Shown here: positions 1 to 7,545 of the stretch, piece by piece
How the letters are laid out: each line of letters begins with the position of its first letter
Position numbering within the stretch: position 1 is the first letter of the stretch
Assembly: GCA_020718525.1 (NCBI GenBank)
Contig: DYRX01000030.1
Span: 1-23,493, forward strand
DNA from: Victivallis vadensis
GTDB taxonomy: Bacteria > Verrucomicrobiota > Lentisphaeria > Victivallales > GWF2-50-93
Length of the DNA: 23,493 bases
Direction: 5' to 3'
Notes under the pieces: generated by a model
What the model saw: the letters and a program-made list of their open reading frames with translations, nothing else
Databases searched by the model: none
What the model was told of the DNA's origin: nothing
Position numbers and translations under genes: made by a program

Positions 1-32
1 ACGATTAGTATTTAAGGGACAGGACACTAGAT
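1..32. repeat. Left copy of a 32-bp inverted repeat
   Basis: This sequence, ending in GGGACAGGACACTAGAT, recurs as its reverse complement at 23322-23353 with one mismatch in 32 bases. The ACTAGAT side of each copy faces into the window. The match stops abruptly beyond the AT, as it would for the end of a mobile element or a dispersed intergenic repeat. No transposase is visible beside it, and its left flank lies outside the window. Confidence 0.75.
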
Positions 33-63
33 GAGCGACGCGGCGGAAGTCATAATAGTCATG

Positions 64-100
64 AAAAAACTGAGAAGCTGTGCGGAGCTTCAGCTTCTCG
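64..100 (-). terminator. Intrinsic terminator of the cpaB-purE operon
   Basis: Read on the minus strand, GAGAAGCTG and CAGCTTCTC form a perfect 9-bp stem (72-80 with 91-99) around a 10-nt loop. The stem is followed by AG and a run of six T. It lies about 180 nt after the purE stop and faces the right way to end the eight-gene operon. Confidence 0.7.
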
Positions 101-103
101 ATG

Positions 104-148
104 ATAGTTTTTCAGCAAAATAATGAAATTATTTATCTGAAAAACTAT
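104..148. repeat. Long near-perfect hairpin next to the terminator
   Basis: A 12-bp perfect inverted repeat (ATAGTTTTTCAG at 104-115 with CTGAAAAACTAT at 137-148) encloses a second perfect 7-bp stem (AAATAAT at 118-124 with ATTATTT at 128-134) on a GAA loop. Only a 2-nt internal mismatch separates the two stems. It is AT-rich, unlike the GC-richer terminator stem beside it. It could assist termination on either strand or be part of a small repeat element. Confidence 0.6.
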
Positions 149-282
149 AGGCGACACTCTCCAGGCTGATGAAAAGGCACGGATGGAAAAAGGTTAAATT
201 AGAAAAAGGAGAGACTGTCTGTAAAATGTCGTAAAACATTTCCCGCAGATCTCTGGGACATCATGACTGCGGTAAAATGGAG

Positions 283-789
283 CTATGGGAACAGGCTTTG
301 AATTTCCCTGTCGGCATCCAGAACTTTGGCAGTTTGTCTGCGTCTGAAATCTTTGAGCCTTTCGAGCAATGCATGGTCTGACAGAGCCAGCATTGAGATT
401 GCAAGAAGCGCGGCATTTTCAGCGCCATTTTTTCCGACGGTCACGGTCGCGACTGGAATGCCCGGAGGCATTTGCACCATTGAGAAGAGGGAGTCTAGTC
501 CGTTGAAAGGCTCACATGACATCGGGACTCCGATCACTGGCAGGACGGTATGTGCGGCGACAACTCCGCCAAGATGCGCCGCCATTCCTGCGGCGCAGAT
601 GAAAATCTTCACGCCGGCCTTTTCAGATTCTTCAACAAAGGCTACAGCTTCATGGGGTGTTCTGTGAGCAGACAGGACTCGCGCTGTGAAGCCTATTCCA
701 AATTCTCCGAGAATCTCAAATGTCTTTTTCAGGTTGGGCAGATCGCTTTTGCTTCCCATCATTACGGCGACAAGCGTTTTCTTTTCCAT
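283..789 (-). CDS. purE: PurE, N5-carboxyaminoimidazole ribonucleotide mutase
   Basis: PurE is a cytoplasmic enzyme of de novo purine synthesis that makes 4-carboxy-5-aminoimidazole ribonucleotide. At 168 residues it has normal single-domain length. The family signatures are present: GSKSD near residue 12, SAHRTP near 40 with the active-site histidine, AGMAAHLGG near 67 and QMPPGIPVATV near 106. The start is clear, with AGGAGA four bases before the ATG. It follows the PEGA gene by 18 nt and is the last gene of the FHA/Tad-like operon, an unusual place for a purine gene. No purK is in the window. The SAHRTP form favours class I (the N5-CAIR mutase), but that is inference from the motif only. 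Confidence 0.95.
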   Translation of the reverse strand: MEKKTLVAVMMGSKSDLPNLKKTFEILGEFGIGFTARVLSAHRTPHEAVAFVEESEKAGVKIFICAAGMAAHLGGVVAAHTVLPVIGVPMSCEPFNGLDSLFSMVQMPPGIPVATVTVGKNGAENAALLAISMLALSDHALLERLKDFRRRQTAKVLDADREIQSLFP

Positions 790-807
790 GGTGTCTCCTA
801 TATCTGA

Positions 808-2163
808 TTATTCAACAAGCATTTTTTTAAGAACATCAATTTCATCCCTGCGATACTGGATGTGGATAGACGGTTCCGGCTCGAATATGATGAATTCCTC
901 GTTCTCCTGTCTGAGACGGCCATTCATCTCACGGCCGTTTTTGAGCTTGAGATAGGTGTCTGCAATCCACATTGTAACGGGCTTCGGGGAGGCTGTCTTC
1001 CCTTTCGGCACCACGACGGTGAAGGAAATCTCGTTGGGAACCGCTCTGTGGTGAGAGACTGTCACTGTGTGCTTTCCACTCGAGACTCCGCGAATCTCGA
1101 AGATTTTCGATATAGATTTATTCTGGTCCGGGACGGTGCTTCCTATCTTTTTCCCGTCAAGGAAAATTGTGACTCCCGGCGGATTGGCGGAGATGTGTAT
1201 CTCCCCCTGATTGCTGGAGATCTCAAAAAGGAGCTCCGTGTCCCTGCCGGGACTAACAATCGCCTCCCTTTCCTCCGGATCGAAATTGGTCTTTTGAACT
1301 TTAACCGAATAGGTTCCCGGCTTCAAATCTGCGAATTCCGCGGGCGACTCCTTGGAAAATTCATTGTTGACAGTGACTGTCGCGCCAGAGGGGCTTGTCT
1401 TGACGATGAGTCTGCCGGGCAGTATTGAAAGTTCTGCATGGACTTCGCGGACGGCATCCCGTTCGACTGTGACCTTCTGCTCGAATACGCTGTGGCCCGA
1501 GAGACGCACGACGAGTTCCTTGACGCCAGGTTCAAATCTTTCCGAAACTGGAGTTTTCCCTATGAATTTTCCGTCAACGGTGACATCCGCGCCCTTTGGA
1601 GAACTGTCAACGGACAGTTCTCCGATGTTCGAGGCAAGCCTGCCTGTCTGCTTCATCGGTCTGGAATCTTCAACAGTCCATTGGATTTCCTGAGATACGA
1701 ATCCTGCCTTTGAGAGAGTTGCGGCGTGTTTTCCGAGTGGGCAGTCTCGCAGAATCGTTGGTGTCTGGCCGATTTGGGCGCCGTCCTTAGTAACGATTGA
1801 GCCTGGCGGATCAGAGATCAGCATGACGGCGGCGGAGAGCGGTTCAAGCTGGATTTCAACATTGCGCTCCTTCATAGCCTCGCATGTGATTCTGCAGAAT
1901 GCTGTCTTGTAGCCCGCCTTTTCAATTTCAAGGATATATGTGTCGGGGGGCGCTTTGAAGCGCAGTGGGGTCAGACCTGACTCCTTTCCGTTCACGAAGA
2001 CGGTTGCGATGTCGGGGACGCTCGTGACAAATATTTCGGCTCTCGTGTCGGGCTTTTCCTGGGAGCATCCGGCGAAGAGGATGGCGATAGCCGCAAATCC
2101 GCACAGGAGCAGGTGGGATACGGCGAGCATTAATGGCGTGTGTCTTCTTTGAGTTCTTTCCAT
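808..2163 (-). CDS. Lipoprotein with five PEGA repeats
   Basis: A 451-residue envelope protein. A lipoprotein signal peptide ends in LFAGC with the lipidated cysteine at residue 33. Five PEGA-type units follow, beginning near residues 42, 112, 182, 253 and 322. Each carries the family pattern of a short strand, PxG or a variant, a V/I-x-V/L-D/N-G-x-x-x-G core and TP. The last ~60 residues, beginning near WIADTYLKLKNG, look like a small separate domain. PEGA domains are surface-exposed beta modules found on envelope proteins and beside kinases; their ligand is usually unknown. The gene starts 3 nt after the upstream FHA gene stops and has no strong Shine-Dalgarno, so translation is probably coupled. 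A start at Met12 is possible but less likely. A role as the periplasmic or outer-surface part of the FHA/Tad-like machine is inferred from position alone. Confidence 0.88.
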   Translation of the reverse strand: MERTQRRHTPLMLAVSHLLLCGFAAIAILFAGCSQEKPDTRAEIFVTSVPDIATVFVNGKESGLTPLRFKAPPDTYILEIEKAGYKTAFCRITCEAMKERNVEIQLEPLSAAVMLISDPPGSIVTKDGAQIGQTPTILRDCPLGKHAATLSKAGFVSQEIQWTVEDSRPMKQTGRLASNIGELSVDSSPKGADVTVDGKFIGKTPVSERFEPGVKELVVRLSGHSVFEQKVTVERDAVREVHAELSILPGRLIVKTSPSGATVTVNNEFSKESPAEFADLKPGTYSVKVQKTNFDPEEREAIVSPGRDTELLFEISSNQGEIHISANPPGVTIFLDGKKIGSTVPDQNKSISKIFEIRGVSSGKHTVTVSHHRAVPNEISFTVVVPKGKTASPKPVTMWIADTYLKLKNGREMNGRLRQENEEFIIFEPEPSIHIQYRRDEIDVLKKMLVE

Positions 2164-2166
2164 TGT

Positions 2167-3606
2167 CTATTTGCCAATCTTGTAGTGGGTTTCTATCCTG
2201 ATCACTTTATCTCTGGCCTGCTGATACAACTTGTCGGACGGATCAAGCTTATTCATGATTTTCCTGTATTCGTCCTTCGCCCTGATCCAGTCGTTTTTCT
2301 TCTGATAGGTCACAGCGTCAGAATTGTGCGCCTTGATCTCTTCCATGAGAATTCTCTTTGCCTCCTGCATCTGGGAAAAAGCTTTGTCATACATGGCTGG
2401 CTTGGGTTCGAAATACTCCAGGAATTCCACGACCATCTGGTATCTTTTGATCGCCTCGTTGAGGTTTTCATCCTGGGCTTTGTAGTTCAGGAAAAGCTGT
2501 TCCGCCTTGTCGAAGGCAATCTTCGCCTCTTCCTGCATCTCTTCGGCGCTGAGGGAAATCGGAGGGATGTTCAGGACTGTTTCTGAAAAATCCTCGAGAA
2601 TTTTAACGGACTCCTTGAAGGGCTGGGGCTCGAAGGTGTTTTTCACCCGGACAGAGTTGAGCGCCTTTCCGTATGCGACAGTGAGACGCTTGTCCTCGTC
2701 CCCCTCGTCGCCGCTTACGCCAGTCTGCGGGGACTGAAGACTGAAGAAGTCAGCCCTTTTGATCTCCTCGCAGAGATTTCGCGTCTGCTCAGGGCTCAGC
2801 TCCTTGTTCTTTGAAAATCTCACATTGCACTTGAGATCGTCCCTTGTCACGCTTATGCGTCCGCCCCGGACCCGCAGTTCGTATCTGAAGACATTGTCCG
2901 GGCTTATTATCTGCTTTTCATACAGAATTTCCGGCGGCGCGCCGCTTTCCTTCTGAGCCTGTTCTGCAGGAGCTTTTGACGACTTTTCCGATAGGATTTT
3001 CTCGACGAGCACAAAGAGTGAGACAAGAAGGACAGCGGCGAGGACGACGATCGCGTAGAAGAGTGTCTGGGATTTCCTCTTGCTGTTTGCCTGCTTGTCG
3101 GAAGGCGCATCGGGCGTTTTTTTCGAAAAGATGTCGTCGTTCGATCCGCTATGCCCTATTTTTTTGCCGTCCTTTGATTTTGGCGAGAAAAAGTCGCTGA
3201 AAGGGGATCTTTTCACGTCCACTTCAGCCGGATCAATTTCGGTCAGCGTGGGTGCGCCGTGGGATTCGGAGTCAGGCTCGCCGAGTGTGGGCGCGGCGGC
3301 TTTTCCGGATGCGCCGGGCAGGTTTTCCGCAAATAGCAGATTGTTCGCTCCAATGCGGATCTTGTCGTTTTCACGTAGGACACACGGTGCTCCAATTTTT
3401 ATGCCGTTGACCTTGGAGCCGTTGGTGCTCCCGAGGTCTTTGATGGTCCAGCCTTCGTCCGTCCATTCGATCTTCGCGTGGTAGCGGGAGCATCCCTCGC
3501 TGTCGAGGACCAGGTCATTGTCCAGCTCCCTGCCAAGGCTTATTCCGGGCGGAGTCAGGACAAAGGATTCTCCGGCTTTCTTGCCGTCAATGAAAAAAAG
3601 TTTCAT
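2167..3606 (-). CDS. FHA-domain single-pass membrane protein
   Basis: The N-terminal ~95 residues are a forkhead-associated domain, which binds phosphothreonine peptides: GRE at 25-27, SRYHA at 40-44 and LGSTNG at 58-63 are the conserved contacts. A low-complexity linker (100-178) contains APTLGE and APTLTE (Thr107, Thr120), possible phosphorylation sites. One transmembrane helix spans about 181-201. The rest should be periplasmic: a mixed domain to about residue 350, then a helical TPR-like tail rich in Lys/Glu. It would read a cytoplasmic phosphorylation signal and pass it across the membrane. The gene starts 1 nt after the DUF192 stop and ends 3 nt before the PEGA gene, so all three are co-transcribed. 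The C-terminal domains are not recognised with confidence. Confidence 0.88.
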   Translation of the reverse strand: MKLFFIDGKKAGESFVLTPPGISLGRELDNDLVLDSEGCSRYHAKIEWTDEGWTIKDLGSTNGSKVNGIKIGAPCVLRENDKIRIGANNLLFAENLPGASGKAAAPTLGEPDSESHGAPTLTEIDPAEVDVKRSPFSDFFSPKSKDGKKIGHSGSNDDIFSKKTPDAPSDKQANSKRKSQTLFYAIVVLAAVLLVSLFVLVEKILSEKSSKAPAEQAQKESGAPPEILYEKQIISPDNVFRYELRVRGGRISVTRDDLKCNVRFSKNKELSPEQTRNLCEEIKRADFFSLQSPQTGVSGDEGDEDKRLTVAYGKALNSVRVKNTFEPQPFKESVKILEDFSETVLNIPPISLSAEEMQEEAKIAFDKAEQLFLNYKAQDENLNEAIKRYQMVVEFLEYFEPKPAMYDKAFSQMQEAKRILMEEIKAHNSDAVTYQKKNDWIRAKDEYRKIMNKLDPSDKLYQQARDKVIRIETHYKIGK

Positions 3607-3607
3607 T

Positions 3608-4030
3608 TTACTCTTTTCTCAATGGTATTGCTGTTTCAGGAGCTATTGGCGGCTCGAAGCGCTTCGCAAGAAGCTTTTCAGGCTCGCAGAGCTCCGCGTT
3701 CAAATCGAGGATGTCGCCGACTTCCGTTCCGCTCTTAGCGATTGCGCCTTCGGGCAGTTCGATCACAATCGTCGAATCTTTGGCTCCTACGAACGGATGC
3801 CAGGGCTCGAGCGACTTTCTGACACTTGAAACCTTGTTTCCTTCGGAAAGGAAGACCGCGTCTATGCTGATTGACATGAAGCATGTGTGTATGCAGGCGC
3901 AGTTTGAAAAGACCATGGCGTCGAACTCACTGAAATCCCTTGCAATCATTCCGCGCATGCGCATGAAGGGGCCTATCGCCGAAACCGGCCGCCTTGAAAG
4001 TATCGTCCTTTTTGTAAGATTCCAGATCAT
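3608..4030 (-). CDS. DUF192 family protein
   Basis: A 140-residue protein matching the DUF192 pattern. The RMRGMIARDFSEFDAMVF segment corresponds to the family's RxxGLMxR...GMLFVF region. It is followed by MSISIDAVFLSEGNKV (the family's xIPLDIxFLDxxxxV) and the terminal VGD at about 104-106. There is no signal peptide, whereas many family members are exported, so this one is probably cytoplasmic. Its ATG overlaps the tadC stop (ATGA), so translation is coupled to the Tad platform gene. The biochemical function of DUF192 is unknown. The C-terminal ~30 residues extend past the conserved domain. Confidence 0.82.
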   Translation of the reverse strand: MIWNLTKRTILSRRPVSAIGPFMRMRGMIARDFSEFDAMVFSNCACIHTCFMSISIDAVFLSEGNKVSSVRKSLEPWHPFVGAKDSTIVIELPEGAIAKSGTEVGDILDLNAELCEPEKLLAKRFEPPIAPETAIPLRKE

Positions 4031-4902
4031 TTGAGCAGAACGTTGAATCCTTTGAGTATGACTGGCCCCAGGAGAATGATGATTACCGCAGGCATGATGA
4101 AGACTGCCAAGGGAAAGAGAATCTTCACGGGTGCCTCGTTGGCAAGCCGTTCGGCGCGGCTGAAGCGCTTGAGCCTGAGCTGATCTCCCTGGATCCTCAA
4201 TATTTGACCTATGCTGACGCCAAGCTCGTCCGCCTGGATGATGGAATTCAGAACGATGGTGAGATCAGGCTGTTGGACCCGCATGGCGAGATCCTTCAGG
4301 GCGACTCTCCTCTGTCTGCCAAGCTGGATTTCGCGGAATGCGCGTTCGAGCTCCTCGCAAAGGGCGTCGCGCCTCCTCCTTGCGAGAATATCCCTTAGGG
4401 CGGTGAGGAAGTCGCGCCCCGCCTCGACAGACAATGTGAGCAGGTCAAGAACGTTGGGAAGCGCCTTCTGAATTTCAAGATGCCTGCGCCTGATCGAGGA
4501 ATTCAGCCAAAGTTTCGGGTAGAACACAAAGACAAGGAGAATTGCGACGGAAGCGAAAAACTGACCAAAGATCAGAATGACAACGCTGAAAATGATTCCG
4601 AGCATGGAAGAGAGGATGCTGACGCAGACAAGACCTTCCTCGTCAATGAGCTGTTCGATGCCAGCCATGAGTATTCCCTCGCGTGCCGATTTGCGGTAGC
4701 CTGCAAGAATGGAGGCGGACGCCAGCGGCGAAACATTCGGCGCAAGCGGAAGGAGAAGCTTGAAGAGGATTGGAAGCCTTTTTGCAGAGTCCTTAACCTC
4801 CACCTGAATGTCAAAGGCTATTGAGAGGAGGCAATAGGCGAGCGAGGCGACCGAGATAGCCGCCGAAATCGAAATGAGAGCTGTCATGTAGAAGTCTGCC
4901 AT
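4027..4902 (-). CDS. tadC: TadC-like type II secretion F-domain platform protein
   Basis: A 291-residue inner-membrane protein. It has a hydrophobic N-terminus (about 5-30), a hydrophobic pair near 90-132, a T2SS-F cytoplasmic helical domain at about 140-245 (QKALPNVLDLLTLSVEAGRDF, the LGRQRRVALKDLAMR stretch, and the QADELGVSIGQIL signature) and a C-terminal membrane hairpin (about 255-290). In Tad/Flp systems TadB and TadC form the inner-membrane platform that the ATPase drives. The gene begins 4 nt after tadB and overlaps the DUF192 gene by ATGA. Its length and the order cpaF-tadB-tadC match classical tad loci. Confidence 0.9.
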   Translation of the reverse strand: MADFYMTALISISAAISVASLAYCLLSIAFDIQVEVKDSAKRLPILFKLLLPLAPNVSPLASASILAGYRKSAREGILMAGIEQLIDEEGLVCVSILSSMLGIIFSVVILIFGQFFASVAILLVFVFYPKLWLNSSIRRRHLEIQKALPNVLDLLTLSVEAGRDFLTALRDILARRRRDALCEELERAFREIQLGRQRRVALKDLAMRVQQPDLTIVLNSIIQADELGVSIGQILRIQGDQLRLKRFSRAERLANEAPVKILFPLAVFIMPAVIIILLGPVILKGFNVLLK

Positions 4903-4906
4903 GCGG

Positions 4907-5800
4907 TCACACGTCTATTGTTAGAATTTTCTTGATCACTAGGAATCCGAGGACGTCCAGAAAAACGGCGAGCGCAATGAGTCCCAGCCCCTTGATCGAG
5001 GAGAAAAAGTCGCCCATCATGTCGGGGGCGATGTAGTTCATGGCGAAGAGGAGAAGTATCGGCATTCCGCCGACGATGATCGCCTGTATGCGCCCCTGCG
5101 CTGTCAGGGTCCTCAGTCTGAGGTGTATCCTCAGCCTCTCGCGTATCAGCGCGGAAAGCCGCTCGAAGATTACGGTTAGCTCGCCGCCTGTCTGCCTCGC
5201 CGTAAGTATTGCGGTCGCAACCAGCTCGAAATCATCGCTTTGCATTCTTTGGGTCATGTTGTCCAGCGCCTTTTCAAGGGGGACTCCGAGTCTGATTTCC
5301 TGGAGCAGTAGTCTGAATTCGATAGAGATGGGGCGCCTGTTTTCTTCGGCTATGACTTCGAGCGCCTGGTTTATGCTGAAGCCGGCTTTTAGCGCACTGC
5401 TCATCGAGCTGAGCGCATCTTCGAGCTGTTCGTTGAACTTTTCAAGCCTGCGTTTCTTGAGGAACCTGAGATAGAACCTCGGGACAGGAAATGCGCATAT
5501 CGCAGCGAAGAGACCGCACAAAATAGCTATTGACCAGTTCGGCTGTCTCGACGCAAGCCCGTAGAAGACGCTGGCGGAAAAGCCTGCAAGGGCGCTGATT
5601 GCGAGCGTCAGATCCAGAATCCGCGAAGGGGGCATCTGCAGGAGGATGTCGTCAAGCTCTGTCGCCGTCTCCTCTATGTATCTGTCCCTGTAGCGGCTTG
5701 AAACGTAGCCCATGAAGTCAACGACGACCATCACCGCGAAGAAGACCGCGAGCGCGGCTGAAAGACTTGTCAGAATGAGTCCATGGTCGAAAGGATTCAT
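4907..5800 (-). CDS. tadB: TadB-like type II secretion F-domain platform protein
   Basis: A 297-residue inner-membrane protein. Predicted membrane segments lie near 8-28, 60-80, 88-106, 236-258 and 265-290. The T2SS-F domain occupies about 125-250, with EQLEDALSSMSSALKAGFS at its start and TARQTGGELTVIFERLS as the second signature. It pairs with TadC to form the platform on which the CpaF/TadA ATPase acts. Its start overlaps the stop of the cpaF-like gene (TGATG), so the two are translationally coupled and probably made in fixed ratio. Confidence 0.92.
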   Translation of the reverse strand: MNPFDHGLILTSLSAALAVFFAVMVVVDFMGYVSSRYRDRYIEETATELDDILLQMPPSRILDLTLAISALAGFSASVFYGLASRQPNWSIAILCGLFAAICAFPVPRFYLRFLKKRRLEKFNEQLEDALSSMSSALKAGFSINQALEVIAEENRRPISIEFRLLLQEIRLGVPLEKALDNMTQRMQSDDFELVATAILTARQTGGELTVIFERLSALIRERLRIHLRLRTLTAQGRIQAIIVGGMPILLLFAMNYIAPDMMGDFFSSIKGLGLIALAVFLDVLGFLVIKKILTIDV

Positions 5801-7542
5801 CAGCGGAAATCTCCTCTTCCGTCTTTGAACATGGATATGTCAAGATCAAGGCGCGATCTCTGTATGTCTTCGATGAATGTGGGAATGTTGCCGCATCCGA
5901 CATGCCTTCCCTTTATTCTGCCGTCCGGAGTCCATCCATCATGCTTGAAGATGAAGATGTCCTGCATCGTTATGACTTCCCCCTCCATCTTTGTTATCTC
6001 GCTCACGTTGAGGAGCTTTCTGGAGCCGTCCTTGTTTCTCCCGACCTGGACTATGATTGTGACGGCGGACGCGATCTGCTCTCTTATTGCTCTCAGCGGC
6101 AGGTCGAAGCCTGCCATAAGAACGAGCGTTTCGAGCCTGGCGAGGGCGTCTCTGGGAGAATTCGCGTGCACAGTGGTGAGAGACCCGTCATGGCCGGTGT
6201 TCATTGCCTGGAGCATGTCCAGCGCCTCTCCGCCTCGGCACTCCCCGACGACAATCCTGTCCGGTCTCATCCTCAGCGAGTTTCTGACAAGATCGCGTAT
6301 GGTTATTTCACCCTTGCCCTCTATGTTCGGCGGTCTTGCCTCCAGGCGTATCACATGTTCCTGGCCAAGCTGGAGTTCAGCCGCGTCCTCTATTGTCACA
6401 ATCCTCTCGCGCGACGGCAGAAATGAGCTGAGCACGTTGAGAAGGACTGTTTTCCCCGAGCCGGTTCCGCCTGAAACCACAATGTTCTTGCGGATTTTCA
6501 CGCAGACATCGAGAAAGCGCGCCACATCCATTGTGAAGGATCCGTTTGCAACAAGATCTTCAACCTTGAAGGGCGTCTTGGAAAATTTTCGTATCGTGAT
6601 TGTTGGACCAATCAGCGAAAGCGGCGGGATGATTGCGTTCACCCTGGAGCCGTCTTTGAGGCGCGCGTCAACCATCGGAGAACTTTCGTCAATCCTCCTC
6701 CCGAGCGGAGATACAATCCTCTCTATCGCCGCCATGACCTGATTGTCGTCCGCAAACGCCGTGTCGGTCTTGAAGAGGACTCCGGCTTTTTCGACATAGA
6801 CCGAGTTGGGACCGTTCACCATGACTTCGGTGATTTCCCCAATTCCGATTAGATCTTCCAGAGGACCCAGACCAATGGCCTCGTGGACAAGTTCCTTTTC
6901 TATTATCTCAAGGGAGACGCCCGCCGGAAGCGGAATCGAGAGCTCCGACAAAATGTCGTGAATGGTCGCCTCCGCCTTGTCGGAAAGATCCTTGTCTGAA
7001 ATTCCGGAAAGCGCCATCCTCTTCAAATTCAGCCGCTTAAGAAGCTCGGAATGAGCCCTTTTCTTGATTTCCTGAACAATAGGGCGGGACTCCTCTGGAA
7101 TTCCCGAAACCTTCAGCACCGGGATTTTGCTCGGATTGGACGGACGCCCCTGCGCAGAGGAGCTTTGAGCCTCTGAATTGGGCGTCAGATTGTCGAATGC
7201 GCTCTTAGGCTTCGAGCCCGCGCTTTGAGGCAAATCCCTCAAACTGGCAGGATCCGGCAGGAGCGAGAGCAGAACTTTCCCCATCTTAACAACGGCTCCA
7301 GGGGGCATCGGAACAGGCTCCTGTCCGATTTTTCGTCCGTCAATGCTTGTCCCATTAGAGCTCCCGAGATCGCAGATCTTCACTTCCCGTTCCGACACAT
7401 GGAGCTGGGCATGTCTCGACGAGATCTCCGGGCGCTCGATCTGGATGTGCGAAGCGGGACTGCTTCCAATCCTGTAGATTCCGGGAAGCAGTTTAAGCGC
7501 AGTCTCCCGCCCGTCTTCGTACCTTATGACAGCGTTGAGCAT
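5800..7542 (-). CDS. cpaF: FHA domain fused to CpaF/TadA-type secretion ATPase
   Basis: A 580-residue cytoplasmic ATPase. Residues 1-97 are an FHA domain (GSSPASHIQI, SSRHAQL at 41-47, LGSSNGT at 59-65). A low-complexity linker follows to about 140, then a full CpaF/VirB11-family ATPase: Walker A GGTGSGKT at 358-365, an acidic Asp box EDAAEL at 385-390, Walker B around RPDRIVVGECRGGEALDML at 426-444, and a His box TTVHAN at 456-461. All catalytic motifs are intact. CpaF powers Flp/Tad pilus assembly or retraction; an N-terminal FHA implies control by Ser/Thr phosphorylation of the motor or a partner. It begins 3 nt after cpaB and overlaps tadB. No Ser/Thr kinase or phosphatase gene of the usual type is in the window. 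Confidence 0.94.
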   Translation of the reverse strand: MLNAVIRYEDGRETALKLLPGIYRIGSSPASHIQIERPEISSRHAQLHVSEREVKICDLGSSNGTSIDGRKIGQEPVPMPPGAVVKMGKVLLSLLPDPASLRDLPQSAGSKPKSAFDNLTPNSEAQSSSAQGRPSNPSKIPVLKVSGIPEESRPIVQEIKKRAHSELLKRLNLKRMALSGISDKDLSDKAEATIHDILSELSIPLPAGVSLEIIEKELVHEAIGLGPLEDLIGIGEITEVMVNGPNSVYVEKAGVLFKTDTAFADDNQVMAAIERIVSPLGRRIDESSPMVDARLKDGSRVNAIIPPLSLIGPTITIRKFSKTPFKVEDLVANGSFTMDVARFLDVCVKIRKNIVVSGGTGSGKTVLLNVLSSFLPSRERIVTIEDAAELQLGQEHVIRLEARPPNIEGKGEITIRDLVRNSLRMRPDRIVVGECRGGEALDMLQAMNTGHDGSLTTVHANSPRDALARLETLVLMAGFDLPLRAIREQIASAVTIIVQVGRNKDGSRKLLNVSEITKMEGEVITMQDIFIFKHDGWTPDGRIKGRHVGCGNIPTFIEDIQRSRLDLDISMFKDGRGDFR

Positions 7543-7545
7543 AGA

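Noticed and set aside
5783..6742. 319-codon open frame antisense to the FHA-CpaF gene
   Set aside because: It is Ser/Arg/Thr-rich and lies opposite an intact ATPase with all catalytic motifs; it is a codon-usage shadow.
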